A stretch of 64,000 nt of DNA from Metaphire vulgaris (lineage: Eukaryota > Annelida > Clitellata > Crassiclitellata > Megascolecidae), in assembly GCA_018105865.1 (NCBI GenBank), contig CM030850.1:14676967-14740966 (forward strand), read 5' to 3'. This document shows, one piece after another, positions 44,876 to 56,221 of this stretch. The position numbers were made by a program, and so were the translations under genes. Within the stretch, counting starts at the first letter, position 1. The number at the start of each line of letters is the position of its first letter. The notes beneath the pieces were generated by a model. The model was not told where the DNA came from. It searched no databases and saw only the letters and a list, made by a program, of their open reading frames with translations.

Positions 44876-44925
<50 letters not shown>
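44504..44925. repeat. Cluster of (AT)n arrays with a MITE fragment
   Basis: AT runs at 44505-44537, 44555-44594, 44711-44726, 44740-44780 and 44877-44924. A fragment of the ggcgtagcca MITE family occupies 44595-44690. Confidence 0.85.
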
Positions 44926-44927
<2 letters not shown>

Positions 44928-45045
44928 GGCGTTATTTTTAAATCAAATACTTTGAAAAGAGAATAGCCGCCTTATATAGCGCATGAGCACTTTACTGCAA
45001 GAACATGGAATAGACAAAATGGCACCAGCCTTTAAGCTTGGTGCT

Positions 45046-45273
45046 CACGGTCAACAAATTTTTGGAAATTTTTGACCCCCCCCGGCTGGCTTTCATACTA
45101 AAATTCTAAAATAGAATTATATAAATGTAATCTTTTGATTTATTAAATATTTTGCAAGAAATGAAATTGTTGACGTCAATTTATATTGATCCCTCTCCTT
45201 CCTCCCTGTAAGCAAGTGTCAAACATTTTCAACCCCCCCACTATATCGTTGACGAAATTAATGGACAGCCCTT
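45046..45273. repeat. Partial GGGCTGTCCATTAAT element
   Basis: Right end gttgacgaaattaatggacagccc and family interior; the left end is missing or decayed. Confidence 0.6.
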
Positions 45274-45714
45274 TAAGGAACGGAATGTCGTTCAATTTTA
45301 TGTATATATGCACGTTTTAATTTTTCCTATTTGAGGGCAAAGCGCCACCTGTAGGCCTAAACCGGTTGCCGGCTGAATTGGAAATTCATTCATTGGATTG
45401 GATTAATTGGATTGGACTAATTGGATTGGATTAATTGGATTGGATTCATTATAAATATTATCTTTAGTCTAGTATCGGCAGATAGAAATTGTCTCTTCCA
45501 AGGTCAGACCGGATGTCCTTCGCTGGACGCCACGCACCTTTCGTCTTCCGACGCCCAAGCGTGTGACGTCAGAGGTCTTGGCGTCATTTCGTCGAGTCAC
45601 GTGATCGAAACGGCCAGCGATCCTCCGGTGTTATGCGATGTCGTTGGCGTGTCTCTGTCGATGTAGGGAATGCCGTCTCTTAGCGCCTATCTATTCGAAG
45701 CAGCGGCGTCTAGC

Positions 45715-45918
45715 AGTGGCGCAGCCAGCGTTTCGGAATAGGGGTGGGGGTGGGGTGGCACATCGATATTTTCGAGTAGAAAAGTCTACGGGCAAACAGG
45801 GTCGTCAAATAATTTTTATCACATCCACCGCGTGCGTCGATTCTGTTTCAATCGTCCTACCGACGCCCAGAGAAATATCCCAACCCCCCCACGACCCCCA
45901 TCCCTCTTGGCTATGCAG
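45715..45918. mobile_element. MITE, CAGTGGCGCAGCCA-type ends
   Basis: Left cagtggcgcagccag and right cttggctatgcagatg form imperfect inverted ends around a G/C-run-rich interior; related to the 55656 element. Confidence 0.55.
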
Positions 45919-46029
45919 ATGATGTTTATCAATTTACACCATTTGCAATCGTGGAATGAAGGCAGAGTTTAAAGAATCATTTAAAGAATCGTATGCCTTA
46001 TGAGGCTTATGTTGTGAAGCACTCTTGAC

Positions 46030-46069
46030 TTAGGCTTAGGCCTTGTTATAGGGCTATATAAATTGTCAG

Positions 46070-46107
<38 letters not shown>

Positions 46108-46354
46108 TTTTGCGTGAAGCTCCAAAATTTACGGGCAGGCCTGAAGCAGTAGGCAATGCCGTATCACTGTGCAGTGTATTCTAATTCCCTGATGATTTGG
46201 ATCCAAATTCACCCCCAACCACCCACCCACCCACCCCGTCTGACGTTTCGAACCCCACTGCTTTCTGAAAACTGACATTGATGTCAGGTGTCATGTTGTG
46301 TCAGGTAATTATTAATAATTTGCTGCACTGCGAACTTGCGCTTTATAAATGTTC

Positions 46355-46422
<68 letters not shown>
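46030..46422. repeat. SINE-like tails with (AAT)n
   Basis: Two AAT arrays (46074-46107 and 46358-46422), each preceded by a gctatataaat- or gctttataaat-type end as seen in SINE 3' tails. Confidence 0.6.
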
Positions 46423-46423
<1 letters not shown>

Positions 46424-46525
46424 TGTTCGCAATTTCGCCTATGTCATTCTGATAAGAACACGGAAATTGCGCTCACACGATTAGAATATAATTAAATATA
46501 CAGTAGAAGATAGGCTATAGATATC

Positions 46526-46689
46526 CAGGGATATTTTACACCCCCTAAAACCCCCAACACCCTCAATTTGAAACCGACACCTCCCCCCAACATCCCCAAT
46601 CTTAGCTACGGGATGACCTCTTGTTTGCTTGTCAGACTTTTTGGCAAGGGACCCAGAATTTGAAATTGATAATTCTAGAAATGACCCTG
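46526..46689. mobile_element. hAT-like MITE, CAGGGWYATTT family (reverse orientation)
   Basis: The ends are cagggatattt and atgaccctg; the flanks tagatatc and tagataat are similar. Confidence 0.8.
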
Positions 46690-46715
46690 TAGATAATCTT
46701 ACAGGCTCCATGCAT

Positions 46716-46718
<3 letters not shown>

Positions 46719-46752
<34 letters not shown>

Positions 46753-46912
46753 ATGATCAAACTAAAGAGACTCCAGACCCAGAAAAAGAAGAAGAAGAAG
46801 ATGATGATGATGAAGATGATGAAGAAGAAGAAGATGAAGATGAAGAAGAAGATGAAGAAGAAGATGATGACGAAGAAGAAGAAAAAGAAGAAGAAAAAGA
46901 AAGAAGAAGAGG
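46719..46912. repeat. (CA)n then (GAA)n/(GAT)n
   Basis: CA at 46719-46751, then GAA/GAT purine tract at 46783-46911. The acidic frame across it is a repeat artefact. Confidence 0.9.
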
Positions 46913-48251
46913 GCATTAACCTTGGAAGAAGTGGAGCCTAATGAAACGTAAAACGTCATCGACTTACGTCATTCGAAGGCGACACTAGCGACACACGGCG
47001 GGCAATTGGAGAACAACAACGACGACTGTGGTAACACCACAAAGATAAAACTCAGATAACAATAAAACAGATAACAGGGTCACTGGAAACTATTGGTCAA
47101 ATTGCGCGGCAACAAGAGGAAGGGGCTTGGTGGGGGGTTGAGCGCCCCCTCCCACTGGTCTAGGTCGACCCCCACTGGAGTTTTAAAATCAGGGTGGAGT
47201 GGTGGTCCGACCCCCTGCTATTTCGAAAAATCTGCCGCTGTCTAAGCCCTAATTCACTCTTAGATTCTTGGAAATTCTTGGAAATACCAACGGTGACCTT
47301 CCAAGCGCAGCTGTCGCTTTCGCATCTGCCCAACTGGTACGGTTGGGCGCAGGCCGGGGGTGGGGGTGGGGGTGTAGGGTGGGAGGTCGTCGGTCGTCCG
47401 TTCATCTTTCCAGTGTTTACCGCCGACCATCAAATCGACGATAACCAGTGGCGCTCCGAGCGACCATTCCAGGAAACTCGTCTCTTAACGGCCGACATTT
47501 ACTGATGATGGAATCGCCCTCATTCCTTTCCACTTCTCTCCCTCTCTCCCTCTTTCCCTCTCTCCCTCTCTCCCTCTCTACTTCTCTGTATCCCTATGTC
47601 TGTGTTTGATTATGTATGTCTGTCTCTCTGACTACCTGCCAACCTGTCAGTCTGTCTGTCTGTCTGCAAGTCTGTTTGTCTCCTGTCCTTTTACTTTTTT
47701 ATCGAATGGATGGCCGACAGAACGTTGCCTTCGCGTCGGACGATTAACGCCGGTTGCATCGGTTGCTCAGGACGTTGTTGTTGTTGTTGCGTTGTCGGAG
47801 AAGTGGTTGTAAACGTCGTTTTTCCCGCATGCGATCGAAATCGATCGGATAAAAATGTGACGACGGGAGAAGGAGGGGGAGTGCAATGTGGAGGAGGTAA
47901 GGGAGTCGACATTTCCACACCCCACTCCACCCACTCAAATCACCCCACACCCACCCCCAGCCCCAAAAAGCGACGCACTAGCTTCACATATTTCGTTATT
48001 TCCTGCCAACCACCGCCACCACCACCACCTCCTCCTCCTCCTCCTCCTCCTCCTCCGCTCTCTAATTCCCCTCGTAATGGATTTGGACGAATGAAGTCGC
48101 CGCTGTCGCCGACGCAGTTCGAGTCGTGACGAAAGCGCGGGAAAAAGTCAACGTCATGCATGGCACGAATCGAATAAAGGTCACGACCGTCTCCATGACG
48201 ACGACAGGAATAAAACCTATTGAAAAACGGACTCAACGCTCGCTGTTCAAG

Positions 48252-48254
<3 letters not shown>
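46913..48254. other. Intergenic, no gene supported
   Basis: CT-rich tract at 47527-47580 and (CCT)n at 48026-48057. Segment 47815-47870 is duplicated at 48584-48640. Frames here have no recognised domain. Confidence 0.4.
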
Positions 48255-48292
<38 letters not shown>

Positions 48293-48337
48293 CTGTTCAA
48301 GAAATTATATATATATATATATTACTGTTCAAGATGT

Positions 48338-48369
<32 letters not shown>
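48255..48369. repeat. Three (AT)n arrays separated by a repeated tactgttcaag spacer
   Basis: AT runs at 48257-48291, 48307-48322 and 48340-48368; the spacer tactgttcaagaaatta occurs twice with variation. Confidence 0.85.
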
Positions 48370-48471
48370 CTACCTGCGTCCCTGATATAGTGTTTGACAT
48401 CTATTCCATCGATATCCCTGACCTAATTAAATTCAGATACTTAATTTGGAGGAATGAATAAATAGTAGGTC

Positions 48472-48640
48472 GATGGGCGCCCACAAAAATTTTTCCAGGA
48501 GGGGCAAAACACATTTTAACACAACAGACACGGTTAATATTTTAGCAAGGTTTTCAAATTTCACTGTGAAATATTGGTATTTGTCGTTTTTCCAATGTGC
48601 ATGCGCCGAAATCGATCGGATAATTTTGTGACGACGGGAA
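48472..48640. repeat. Left part of CATGGGCGTCC MITE family
   Basis: Matches 12806-12960 with small changes. A possible right end (gacgcccatg, 49358-49367) lies 0.9 kb away, but the flanks do not match. Confidence 0.55.
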
Positions 48641-48659
48641 TGGCCAAACAGGGCTTATC

Positions 48660-49018
48660 TGAGAAGTATGCCAGTAGGTATATGGCATGGAATGTCAAAT
48701 GTCAGGCACTGAAAGACGTTTCCTCAACATGTGCAAAAGAAGGAAGCTGCAATACTTCGGACACGTACAGCGGAACAGCGACACTAGGTCAACATTGGAG
48801 AGGACAATCCAACAAGGAATGATGTCGGGAACTAGACGAAGAGGGCGACCGGGGAGACGATGGGCGGATGACGTGGAAGAGTGGACAGGAATGAAAATGT
48901 CAGCAGCAGTCAAGAAGACAGAGGATCGACATGGTTGGAGGAAAGGAATTCATGCTGTCACCTTACAGCTGTAACTTCAGTTCATGAAGGAACAAGGAGA
49001 AGATGATGATGTCCAGTA
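48660..49018 (+). mobile_element. LINE 3' fragment with GAT tail
   Basis: It encodes MCKRRKLQYFGHVQRN and GRRGRPGRRWADDVEEWTG then a stop at 48974, matching the C-terminus of the 23.3-24.3 kb LINE, and runs into gatgatgatg at about 49002-49011. Confidence 0.8.
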
Positions 49019-49184
49019 GGGGTGGGGTGGGGTGGGGTGGGGTGGGGTGTGTGGAAAGTTTTTTACATTATGCTCAATAAGTTACCGATAGCATGAAACT
49101 GTCCCATTGCAGATGCTCAACCTGCGTCTGTGGTCGCAAACAAAAGCAATGCCAGTTTAGTTGGTTGTACTTTTTGTGGTGATA

Positions 49185-49268
49185 TGAATCCCCCCAGCAC
49201 GGGGACTCGAACTCACAACATTTAGGCTAGAAGAGAATCACTAACCACCCATAAGGCCAGTACCATTG
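49185..49268 (-). repeat. tRNA-derived SINE head
   Basis: Minus-strand A-box-like gggtggttag (about 49250) and B-box gagttcgagtccc (about 49205) at tRNA spacing; the cloverleaf is incomplete. Confidence 0.55.
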
Positions 49269-49495
49269 TAACGAAAGAAAGAAGTAATTTTACTTTTTTC
49301 ATAACTTCACACTTTTTCCAGGGGTACAATTGCACCCCCTGCCTGCACCCTACTCCTGACGCCCATGCCTAGAGGTCTCTAATAGATGTTTAGGCATATG
49401 GCCAGTGACCGCGAAGACTCAGCGATTCACAGCAGCGCACCTAGCGAATGATTCTATAACAGCGCCTCTAGCGAATAGCGCTAAAACCTTCTTGT

Positions 49496-49497
<2 letters not shown>

Positions 49498-49533
<36 letters not shown>
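49498..49533. repeat. (AAT)n microsatellite
   Basis: Pure AAT run of about 35 bp. Confidence 0.9.
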
Positions 49534-49534
<1 letters not shown>

Positions 49535-49889
49535 CGATTTTAAGTGGTTTAGGAGGCTAAGTAAGCCTGTGTGAAAACCACTGTTGTTCTTTCTTATTTT
49601 TTTCGTTACAAGATCCTGTTTTGCACCCACTAGAAATTTTAAAAAATCTTTCGTCACAGGGCCCTGTTTGCACCCTCAGCAAAATTTTTGCGAACACCCA
49701 TGACTCTGGGCTCGAACCCCCGCGCATTGAGACACTACCATTTGGAGGGGAAGGCATAGGGGTTGGGCCCCCACTTTTCCGTCCAAGTTTACGCCAATTG
49801 TACCACCATTGTTTGTTATGCCATGGAGCCCGGTTATCACGTGCCTTCAATAAGCGCAGGCGAAAGAACACACTGAGTTAGGAATAGAG

Positions 49890-50078
49890 CAGTGGCGGCT
49901 CCACCGGGGGGCCAGGGGGGCCCGTGCCCCCCTATTGAGAGCCTGGCCCCCCAGTGGCCCCCCCCAGTTGGGACCCTATACTTAATGCTACATACATTAA
50001 ACAACAAAAGGTTGGCCCCTCATGATTAGAAGTTCCCCCCCAACGGCCCCCACTTGCCAAATCCTAGAGCCGCCACTG
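49890..50078. mobile_element. hAT-like MITE, CAGTGGCGGCTC family, best copy
   Basis: Termini cagtggcggctcc and gagccgccactg, 189 bp, with a perfect 8-bp duplication gaatagag at 49882-49889 and 50079-50086. Confidence 0.9.
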
Positions 50079-50086
50079 GAATAGAG

Positions 50087-51169
50087 AAGTGATTTTCAGA
50101 AATCGTTTTCAAACGGACCAACTTGATAACAAGCGGCCATGGCGAAACTATTGCCGCCATGCAGGCAGAAAGTGAAGATGATGACGATGACGACGACGAC
50201 GACGACGACGACGACGATGTCACGATGATGATGACGGCAAAGCAGATTAGGCCTATAGTTGCATACGGTTTTCGATTTCCCGGATAGTCGAAGGGTCAAC
50301 CCTCTCCCGCTGGTAGAAAATTTTGACTATCACATATCCTCTGCCCTTCCACTGGAGTTCCAAAATTTGGGACGATGCTTCCATTTTCGGGCAATCAGTC
50401 GCTGGCCGAATGATGTCAGCGCATGTATGTACGTTGTACAGTGTATGCATGCGTGTGTTCGTGTATGTGTGTGCGCGCGCTCAAATTTTGAACTTTGTGA
50501 TTGTATTCATGAATTCACACATAGAATTTAATCAAGTGAACAGAGAATACCAGAGATCGAGCCGAAGGAGTCGAACCATCAGACGGAACTTTCAACGCAG
50601 TATCCCAGAGTCAATAGAAGTTCAAAATAATATCGAATGAATTCAATGACATAGGCCTACAATTGTCACTCTTTATTTTTTTAGTAATTCCGTTTAGTTT
50701 TTCTATACAGTTCAAAAGTTACATAGCAGAAGTGGGTGGTTGTTAGATAAGGCCTTAAACCACAATATATCTTATCGTAATTATCATCTCTCATTGATGC
50801 CACAATAACATTTACGTGGCTCTTTTGTTGCGTCATTTTAGAGATTATAAACAAACAGATGACTTCGGAAACATTATTAAAGAACACCCATTACTTGTAA
50901 TGACTAATAACGGAAACTATTGACCAAAATAAGAAACTTATTATAGGCTAAAAAGAGTTTTTTTAAAAACCAAAATAATGGTTCTTTCACATTCTGTGGA
51001 ATTCGCGTTTTACAACCGCATGAAGTCAGGAAATACCGTTCGAAAACATGAAAACTTAAGGTAAACTATGGTTTTGTATTAGCACTCATAGTTACAGCAG
51101 CATCAGCAGTAACAACAACAACAACAACAACAACAATATCAGCTTCAAAGGTAGGCTTTTATTACTTTG
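50087..51169. other. Intergenic, no gene supported
   Basis: A (GAC)n at 50179-50216. The frames at 50259-50640 have no recognised domain. Confidence 0.4.
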
Positions 51170-51371
51170 TAATAGTAGTAGTGGTGATAGTGGTGGAGGT
51201 GGCAGTATTATATTATTATTATTAGTAGTAGTAAAGGTACTATTATTATTAGTAATAAAAATATCATCGTTATTATTATTGTTATTATTATTATTGTTGC
51301 TAGTAGTAGAGGTAACAGTAGCATTATTATTAGTAGTAGTAGCATAACAATATTATTAGCATTATTATTAT

Positions 51372-51462
<91 letters not shown>

Positions 51463-51780
51463 TAGAGTAGTAGTCATAGGTGGATTTAGAGTTTAAATTT
51501 GGATTAGGCCAGCATGGGGGTCGAGGGGTGCCATCCAGCATACTACAGACCTAGTGTTGATGGAAAAACAATTATTTTGTTTTTGCAGGGAATAAAATCG
51601 GTCTTGGTAACAGATGTAGTAGTAGTAATCCCAGTAGTATTATCAAAAGTAGTATTAGTAGCAGCCAGTCTAGTAGTGGTAAGTTTTAGTTGACAAGTAG
51701 TAGTAGTAGTTTAGTAGTAGTAGTAGCAATAGTAGTAATAATAGTAGTTCCTGTAGCTATAGACTAGTAATAGATTAGCC
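51170..51780. repeat. (AGT)n/(ATT)n compound microsatellite
   Basis: A long AGT core at 51370-51462 with degenerate AGT/ATT on both sides. Confidence 0.9.
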
Positions 51781-52059
51781 AAATACCCTGATTGAGTAGC
51801 CCAATACAATACTATATAGGCTACTAGGGAGAAATAAAAAATTTTAATTTCTTGCCCAAAACATCGGTCTTGTAACATTTGTCGCGATCCTAATCACAGC
51901 ATGTAATATCAAAAATGCATTCGGCCATCTGGTAAACTTTTAGTTGACAAGAATCTCCTGAGTTTTGAATAAATGGGAAGACAGAAGCTCTGATTCAATT
52001 TGAGTGAAAATGTGGCAAGTATATTAGGCAAAATTATTCATATTTTTGCCAAATAAGAC

Positions 52060-53800
52060 GAAATGAGAGAAATTTATAATATTAAGATTCTTGCTCTGTT
52101 TTTCCAGTTTGTCTGTTACCTTCAAGCGTTCTGATTGGTCACCAATCGACGTTGCGAAGTCGAATACGTAACCTCTGTCCTGGCCTGTGCACGAGGCTTT
52201 TGCCATTGACAAGCATTGTGTATTGTTTAATCAAAACTGTGTAACAATCGAATTGCGTAACCTCTGTCCTGGGCTGTGCACGAGGCTGTTGCCATTGTCA
52301 ACCATTGTCTATTATTTTCTAATCAACGGAGCGTGGGAAGCGTCTTAAGTGCAGCTCAAACCCCGTTCCCTTTCCCTCTCCCCATCCTCTCTCTCAAACA
52401 ACCCCTCCCCCCACCCCTTCCCCTCCCCACTTTTTTCCACCCCTCCCCTCTCCCAACACCCTCCTCCCCTCCCAACCTTCATTTCTCTCCCCTCCCAAGC
52501 CCCCAAACCTCTCCCACCCCCCTTCCTCCACCCCTCTTCCCAACCCCCTTCCTCCCAAAACCTCTCACCCCTCTTCGGTTTCCACCCTCTCCCCATCCCT
52601 CTTCCACCCCCCTCCCCATCCATCTCCCAACCAACCATCTCTTTGGTTGAGCTTGTATTGTGGATACGGAATGATAAATGTCCCCTTTTGAAATCTAGGC
52701 AATTTGACGTCCGGTCGTCATGCCCTATAGATTAGCATTATGAGATTTTTGCATAGAAAGGAAATCTACCGCAATCTGACGCAAATTGCAACGTCATGAA
52801 CATAGATTAGCATTACAAGATTTTCCATAGCTACGGAAATCTAGTTCAATTCTGACGCAAATCGGCAACGTCATGCCCTATAGATTCCATTATGAGTTTC
52901 AAATGTTCCGTTTAGTACTTTAAACTTTAAAGGTCCCTTTTAGACCGCCATCGTTTCTATCGATTTCCGAAATTTTTATCTCCGGTTTCTTGCAAAGGAA
53001 TTAAGTATTCATCGATTATTAGTTAAATTAAATGCATGTTTGTCAGCGACAAATGGTGAATAGGAGCTCTTTATAGCACCTATATCTCAGCGGTTATAAA
53101 CGTTAGAAAGTCGCGGTTACGTTCCGTTTAACCTAATTTTATAGCTCACATTTAGGCCCGATTTGTGTAAGCAGTTTATGTTTAATTTGTTTGTTGGAAT
53201 ATTCGTTGCGTCCGAACGGAGAAAGCCTGCACTGCGAGCGAAGAAGAACGGGTGTTTCTCGAGTGCGACCGAAGCGAGCATTTTTGTATAATATTAAGAT
53301 CCCTGCTCTGTATGTCTGTTACCTTCAAGCGTTCTGATTGGTTGGCTGTGTGAGCGTTCTGATTGGTTGGCTGTGTGACGTTCTCATTCGTTACCTTCTT
53401 CTCGTTCTGATTGGTTAGCTGGTGAGTGATCTGATTGGTCGTTCTGGAATCTTAGGCTTCGCGAAGCGAAATGCGACGCGAAGCGAACGGCGACGCGAAG
53501 CGAACGGCCACGCGAAGCGAACGGCCACGAGGAAGCGTTTGACGAAGCGTACGTTGCAGCGTGCTGAAAGGTTAGAGTTACAACTCGCGAAGCGAACGGC
53601 CACGCGAAGCGAACGGCCACGCGAAGCGAACGGCCATATACTGAAGCGTTTATTTGTACGTTGCAGCGTCAGAGCTTGACTACGTGGCGTATGTACGTCA
53701 TTGAAACGTTGTTCAGCAGCATGAATTCAATGATTGGGTTTTAGTATTATCCTGCACTGCGAGCGAAGCGAGCGCGAGCGAAGCGAGCATCTTTCTAGTA
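52060..53800. repeat. Complex block of tandem and dispersed short repeats
   Basis: Components: an 89-bp tandem pair (about 52167 and 52256, both with cgtaacctctgtcctgg), a C-rich tract (52360-52640), a tandem pair of about 80 bp (52727-52885, sharing atagattagcatta), multiple gttctgattggtt units (53328-53450) and two groups of a 17-bp unit cgacgcgaagcgaacgg (53473-53526 and 53586-53636). Segment ataatattaagat...ttaccttcaagcgttctgattgg occurs at 52075 and again at 53287. No coding support. Confidence 0.7.
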
Positions 53801-54657
53801 AATAATGAAATTTCTTGAAAAACATCTTTTTTAAAATTTTGCCAGGAACACACCTTTCTTACGCGTCTTCAAAAATCCTATGAGTATGGCAAAATCGCTT
53901 AACCGCTAGGTTCACTTTCCCTATCCAATATAGATTCCCAATTGTTATTGGAGTTTCAGAGCAAAATGGTCGGAATGCGCTCTCCTTGCGTTATTGCGAA
54001 ATAAGATTAATTTTAAAAAGTATTCTGTACGCCGGGGTTTCCAAAACTTTTTGGAACTGCGGCCCTCTTCAACCGCTTTAATAAAACACTAATCATTTTA
54101 ACATAAGACGTGCATGAAGGATTGCAGGCCGATAAATTTCTTAAAACCTAAGCCTACTTGCAACTTTCAAAACTTGTGACATTGTGGTGTTGGTTAGAAG
54201 ATGACGCTTTTGAATCTAATTTCGCGCTACCCCGCGACTGAGCCGTGCAACACACTGTTGGGTCGCGACCCACAGTTTGGGAAACACTGCCATGTAGGCC
54301 TACCCTACGGAGAAATAGACTAATGACCGCTAATGACTTTTTGTTGTTTGTCAAACTTTTCGGGATTTCATTGCATCCACCCCCAACGAACTCCCTAGAA
54401 ATTCATTTCATCCCCCAACCAAGAATTCATTATTGCAACCGCCACTGACGGGAAGTTTGACAGCGAAAACCCAAAATTTCAAACCTCCACCCGGTGATCG
54501 GTTTCCACCAAAGAGGGGTCATATGCCCCCAATTCCCCCCCCCCAGAAATCGAACGGATTGGCTGTGATGTATTCGGTGGATACAATTGATGGAAATGTG
54601 GACTTTTTTGAAAAGCTTAGGCGGCCGACGTCCGGTCAATGACCGAAACTGGACAAG
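53801..54657. other. Intergenic with a decayed hAT-like MITE
   Basis: At 54033-54289 the ends ggggtttccaaaacttt and cccacagtttgggaaacactg pair as decayed inverted repeats of a CAGTGTTTCCCAAACT element. No clean target duplication and no other feature recognised. Confidence 0.5.
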
Positions 54658-55269
54658 ATGTCTTCTGTTACCAGTCGAAAGGAAGCGACCGCCACATCGG
54701 GGTACGGAGATTCCACCCCTGAACAACGACAACGACAACATCTTCCGTACTACGGTTACGAGTTCGTATTCTTCGTGGCAGTCGGCTGGCATCTCGCCCT
54801 GTGCTCCATCCCTGCCTTCCTCTACATCGACGGCTGGTCTCCGTCCGTCTACAACGCCTTCGCGACCGCCATCGTCCTTCCGATTTCCGCGTGTGCTCTA
54901 AGCGTGGAATTCGCCGGGCCTTGCTACGGCAACCATGAAAACAGTCGCCTGGTCGTCATGACCAAGTACGCAGTGCTCTTTATAAGCATAACGACGCTCC
55001 TGCTAATCGCCGTTCACGTCCTGCTGCTCCTGCTGACCTCCTTAGCTCCTGTTCCTCTTCTTCTCCTCTCCTCGTCGCTAGGTGTCGTGATTTCCTGTTC
55101 GTTCTTGCGTCCGGCGGAAGAAGTGCTGGGGGAGTTCGTCGAACGGGTGTTTCTCGACGGCGCATTTGTCGCCCTCATTGCCTTCAACGTCCACCTGGGT
55201 TTGGTCTTCGTTCCCGTTTTGTATTCGGCGCTGTCGGCCATTCACGCCTGCAATTACATCATGCTCTAG
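54658..55269 (+). CDS. Small multi-pass membrane protein, family unknown
   Basis: A 203-residue single-exon frame with an ATG start and a GC-rich, codon-like composition unlike its AT-rich surroundings. The first 30 residues are polar. About five hydrophobic segments follow (near residues 33-52, 64-86, 103-130, 133-152 and 166-198). The loop with EFAGPCYGNHENSR and the short helix RPAEEVLGEFVERV lie between them. The C-terminus is at or near the membrane. No domain recognised; it could be a four- or five-helix TMEM-type protein. Splicing to other exons cannot be excluded. A candidate AATAAA lies at 56042. Confidence 0.6.
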   Translation: MSSVTSRKEATATSGYGDSTPEQRQRQHLPYYGYEFVFFVAVGWHLALCSIPAFLYIDGWSPSVYNAFATAIVLPISACALSVEFAGPCYGNHENSRLVVMTKYAVLFISITTLLLIAVHVLLLLLTSLAPVPLLLLSSSLGVVISCSFLRPAEEVLGEFVERVFLDGAFVALIAFNVHLGLVFVPVLYSALSAIHACNYIML

Positions 55270-55300
55270 ATTGATTTCTCTTCTCTTCTCGACTGAAAGG

Positions 55301-55477
55301 CAGTGGTGTTTAATCTAGACTCTGGACTCCGGGTGGGGGGGACTGACAAGGCCGGGGAGAGGAGTCAGCTAGGGGGCTGCTGTTAGTTGATGTAGTATGC
55401 CAAAAATTTTGGGGATTTGAAATTTCTGGGGAGGGCAATTTCCCCCCACCACCGGAAACGGCCTAGATTAAACCCTG
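55301..55477. mobile_element. hAT-like MITE, CAGGGTTTAATCTAG family, copy 2
   Basis: Perfect 8-bp duplication ctgaaagg at 55293-55300 and 55478-55485. Ends cagtggtgtttaatctag and ctagattaaaccctg. It starts 32 bp after the membrane-protein stop codon. Confidence 0.88.
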
Positions 55478-55655
55478 CTGAAAGGTTAGAGTTGCTACAG
55501 CGACAGACACTCAACGCCGACTGCACCTGACTATTACAACGATATGGGAATACTATATACTATACCAATTTCTTATTTGTATATTCGGTGAATTTAAAAC
55601 GGACGAATGAAGCAGTTTTCAGAAACAAATAGTAAATTGAATTCAGACCACAAGA

Positions 55656-55916
55656 CAGTGGCGTAGAAAGGATTTCCGGATGGGGGGTGGGTGGGGTGGT
55701 TTTTGGTTTTCATCGTGACCAACTTCGGAAAATTGAGAAGCAAAAAAGGTCGTCACCTCTTAGACACCGTTACATATTTTATACCCAAGTTGCCAGGGGG
55801 GGTTGACTCCTAAAATCGCGTCCCAACATAAAAATGCATGAAAACTCATTAAAAATATTTTCTTTTCGGTAGCCAAGGGAGGGGGTTAACCCCAACCCTC
55901 TTGGCTACGCCATTAT
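55656..55916. mobile_element. MITE, CAGTGGCGTAG family
   Basis: Left cagtggcgtagaaagg and right cttggctacgccatt are inverted; the flanks do not give a clean duplication. Confidence 0.6.
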
Positions 55917-56211
55917 CACAGGATATGTAAAACATTTGAAATAGTTCGTAAAACGAACGCGCTGATCTTCGCGATGCTGACTCCTGCAATCAATCATCAG
56001 CCAAACTGCACTGAAACGTATTTAGTGTCTATATTTAAAAGAATAAAAGTTTAATTGTATTAATTGTTATACCTTGAAACCGTCGATAACTGTTTAATTG
56101 CTTAATAACGGCGAAAGAAAGAACTTTCAGGAATATTTAACTTCTCATAAGAGAACTTATGATAAGTCGAGTATACATGACTTCTAAGTAACTTATAAGA
56201 CAGAAAACTAG

Positions 56212-56217
56212 AAAAAA
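56212..56217 (-). terminator. RNA polymerase III terminator of tRNA-Tyr
   Basis: Six T residues on the minus strand, 5 bp beyond the tRNA 3' end. Confidence 0.7.
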
Positions 56218-56221
56218 CCTG

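Noticed and set aside
46629..46919. Acidic frame resembling a nuclear acidic protein
   Set aside because: Directly encoded by GAA/GAT repeats after a CA repeat, starting inside a MITE.
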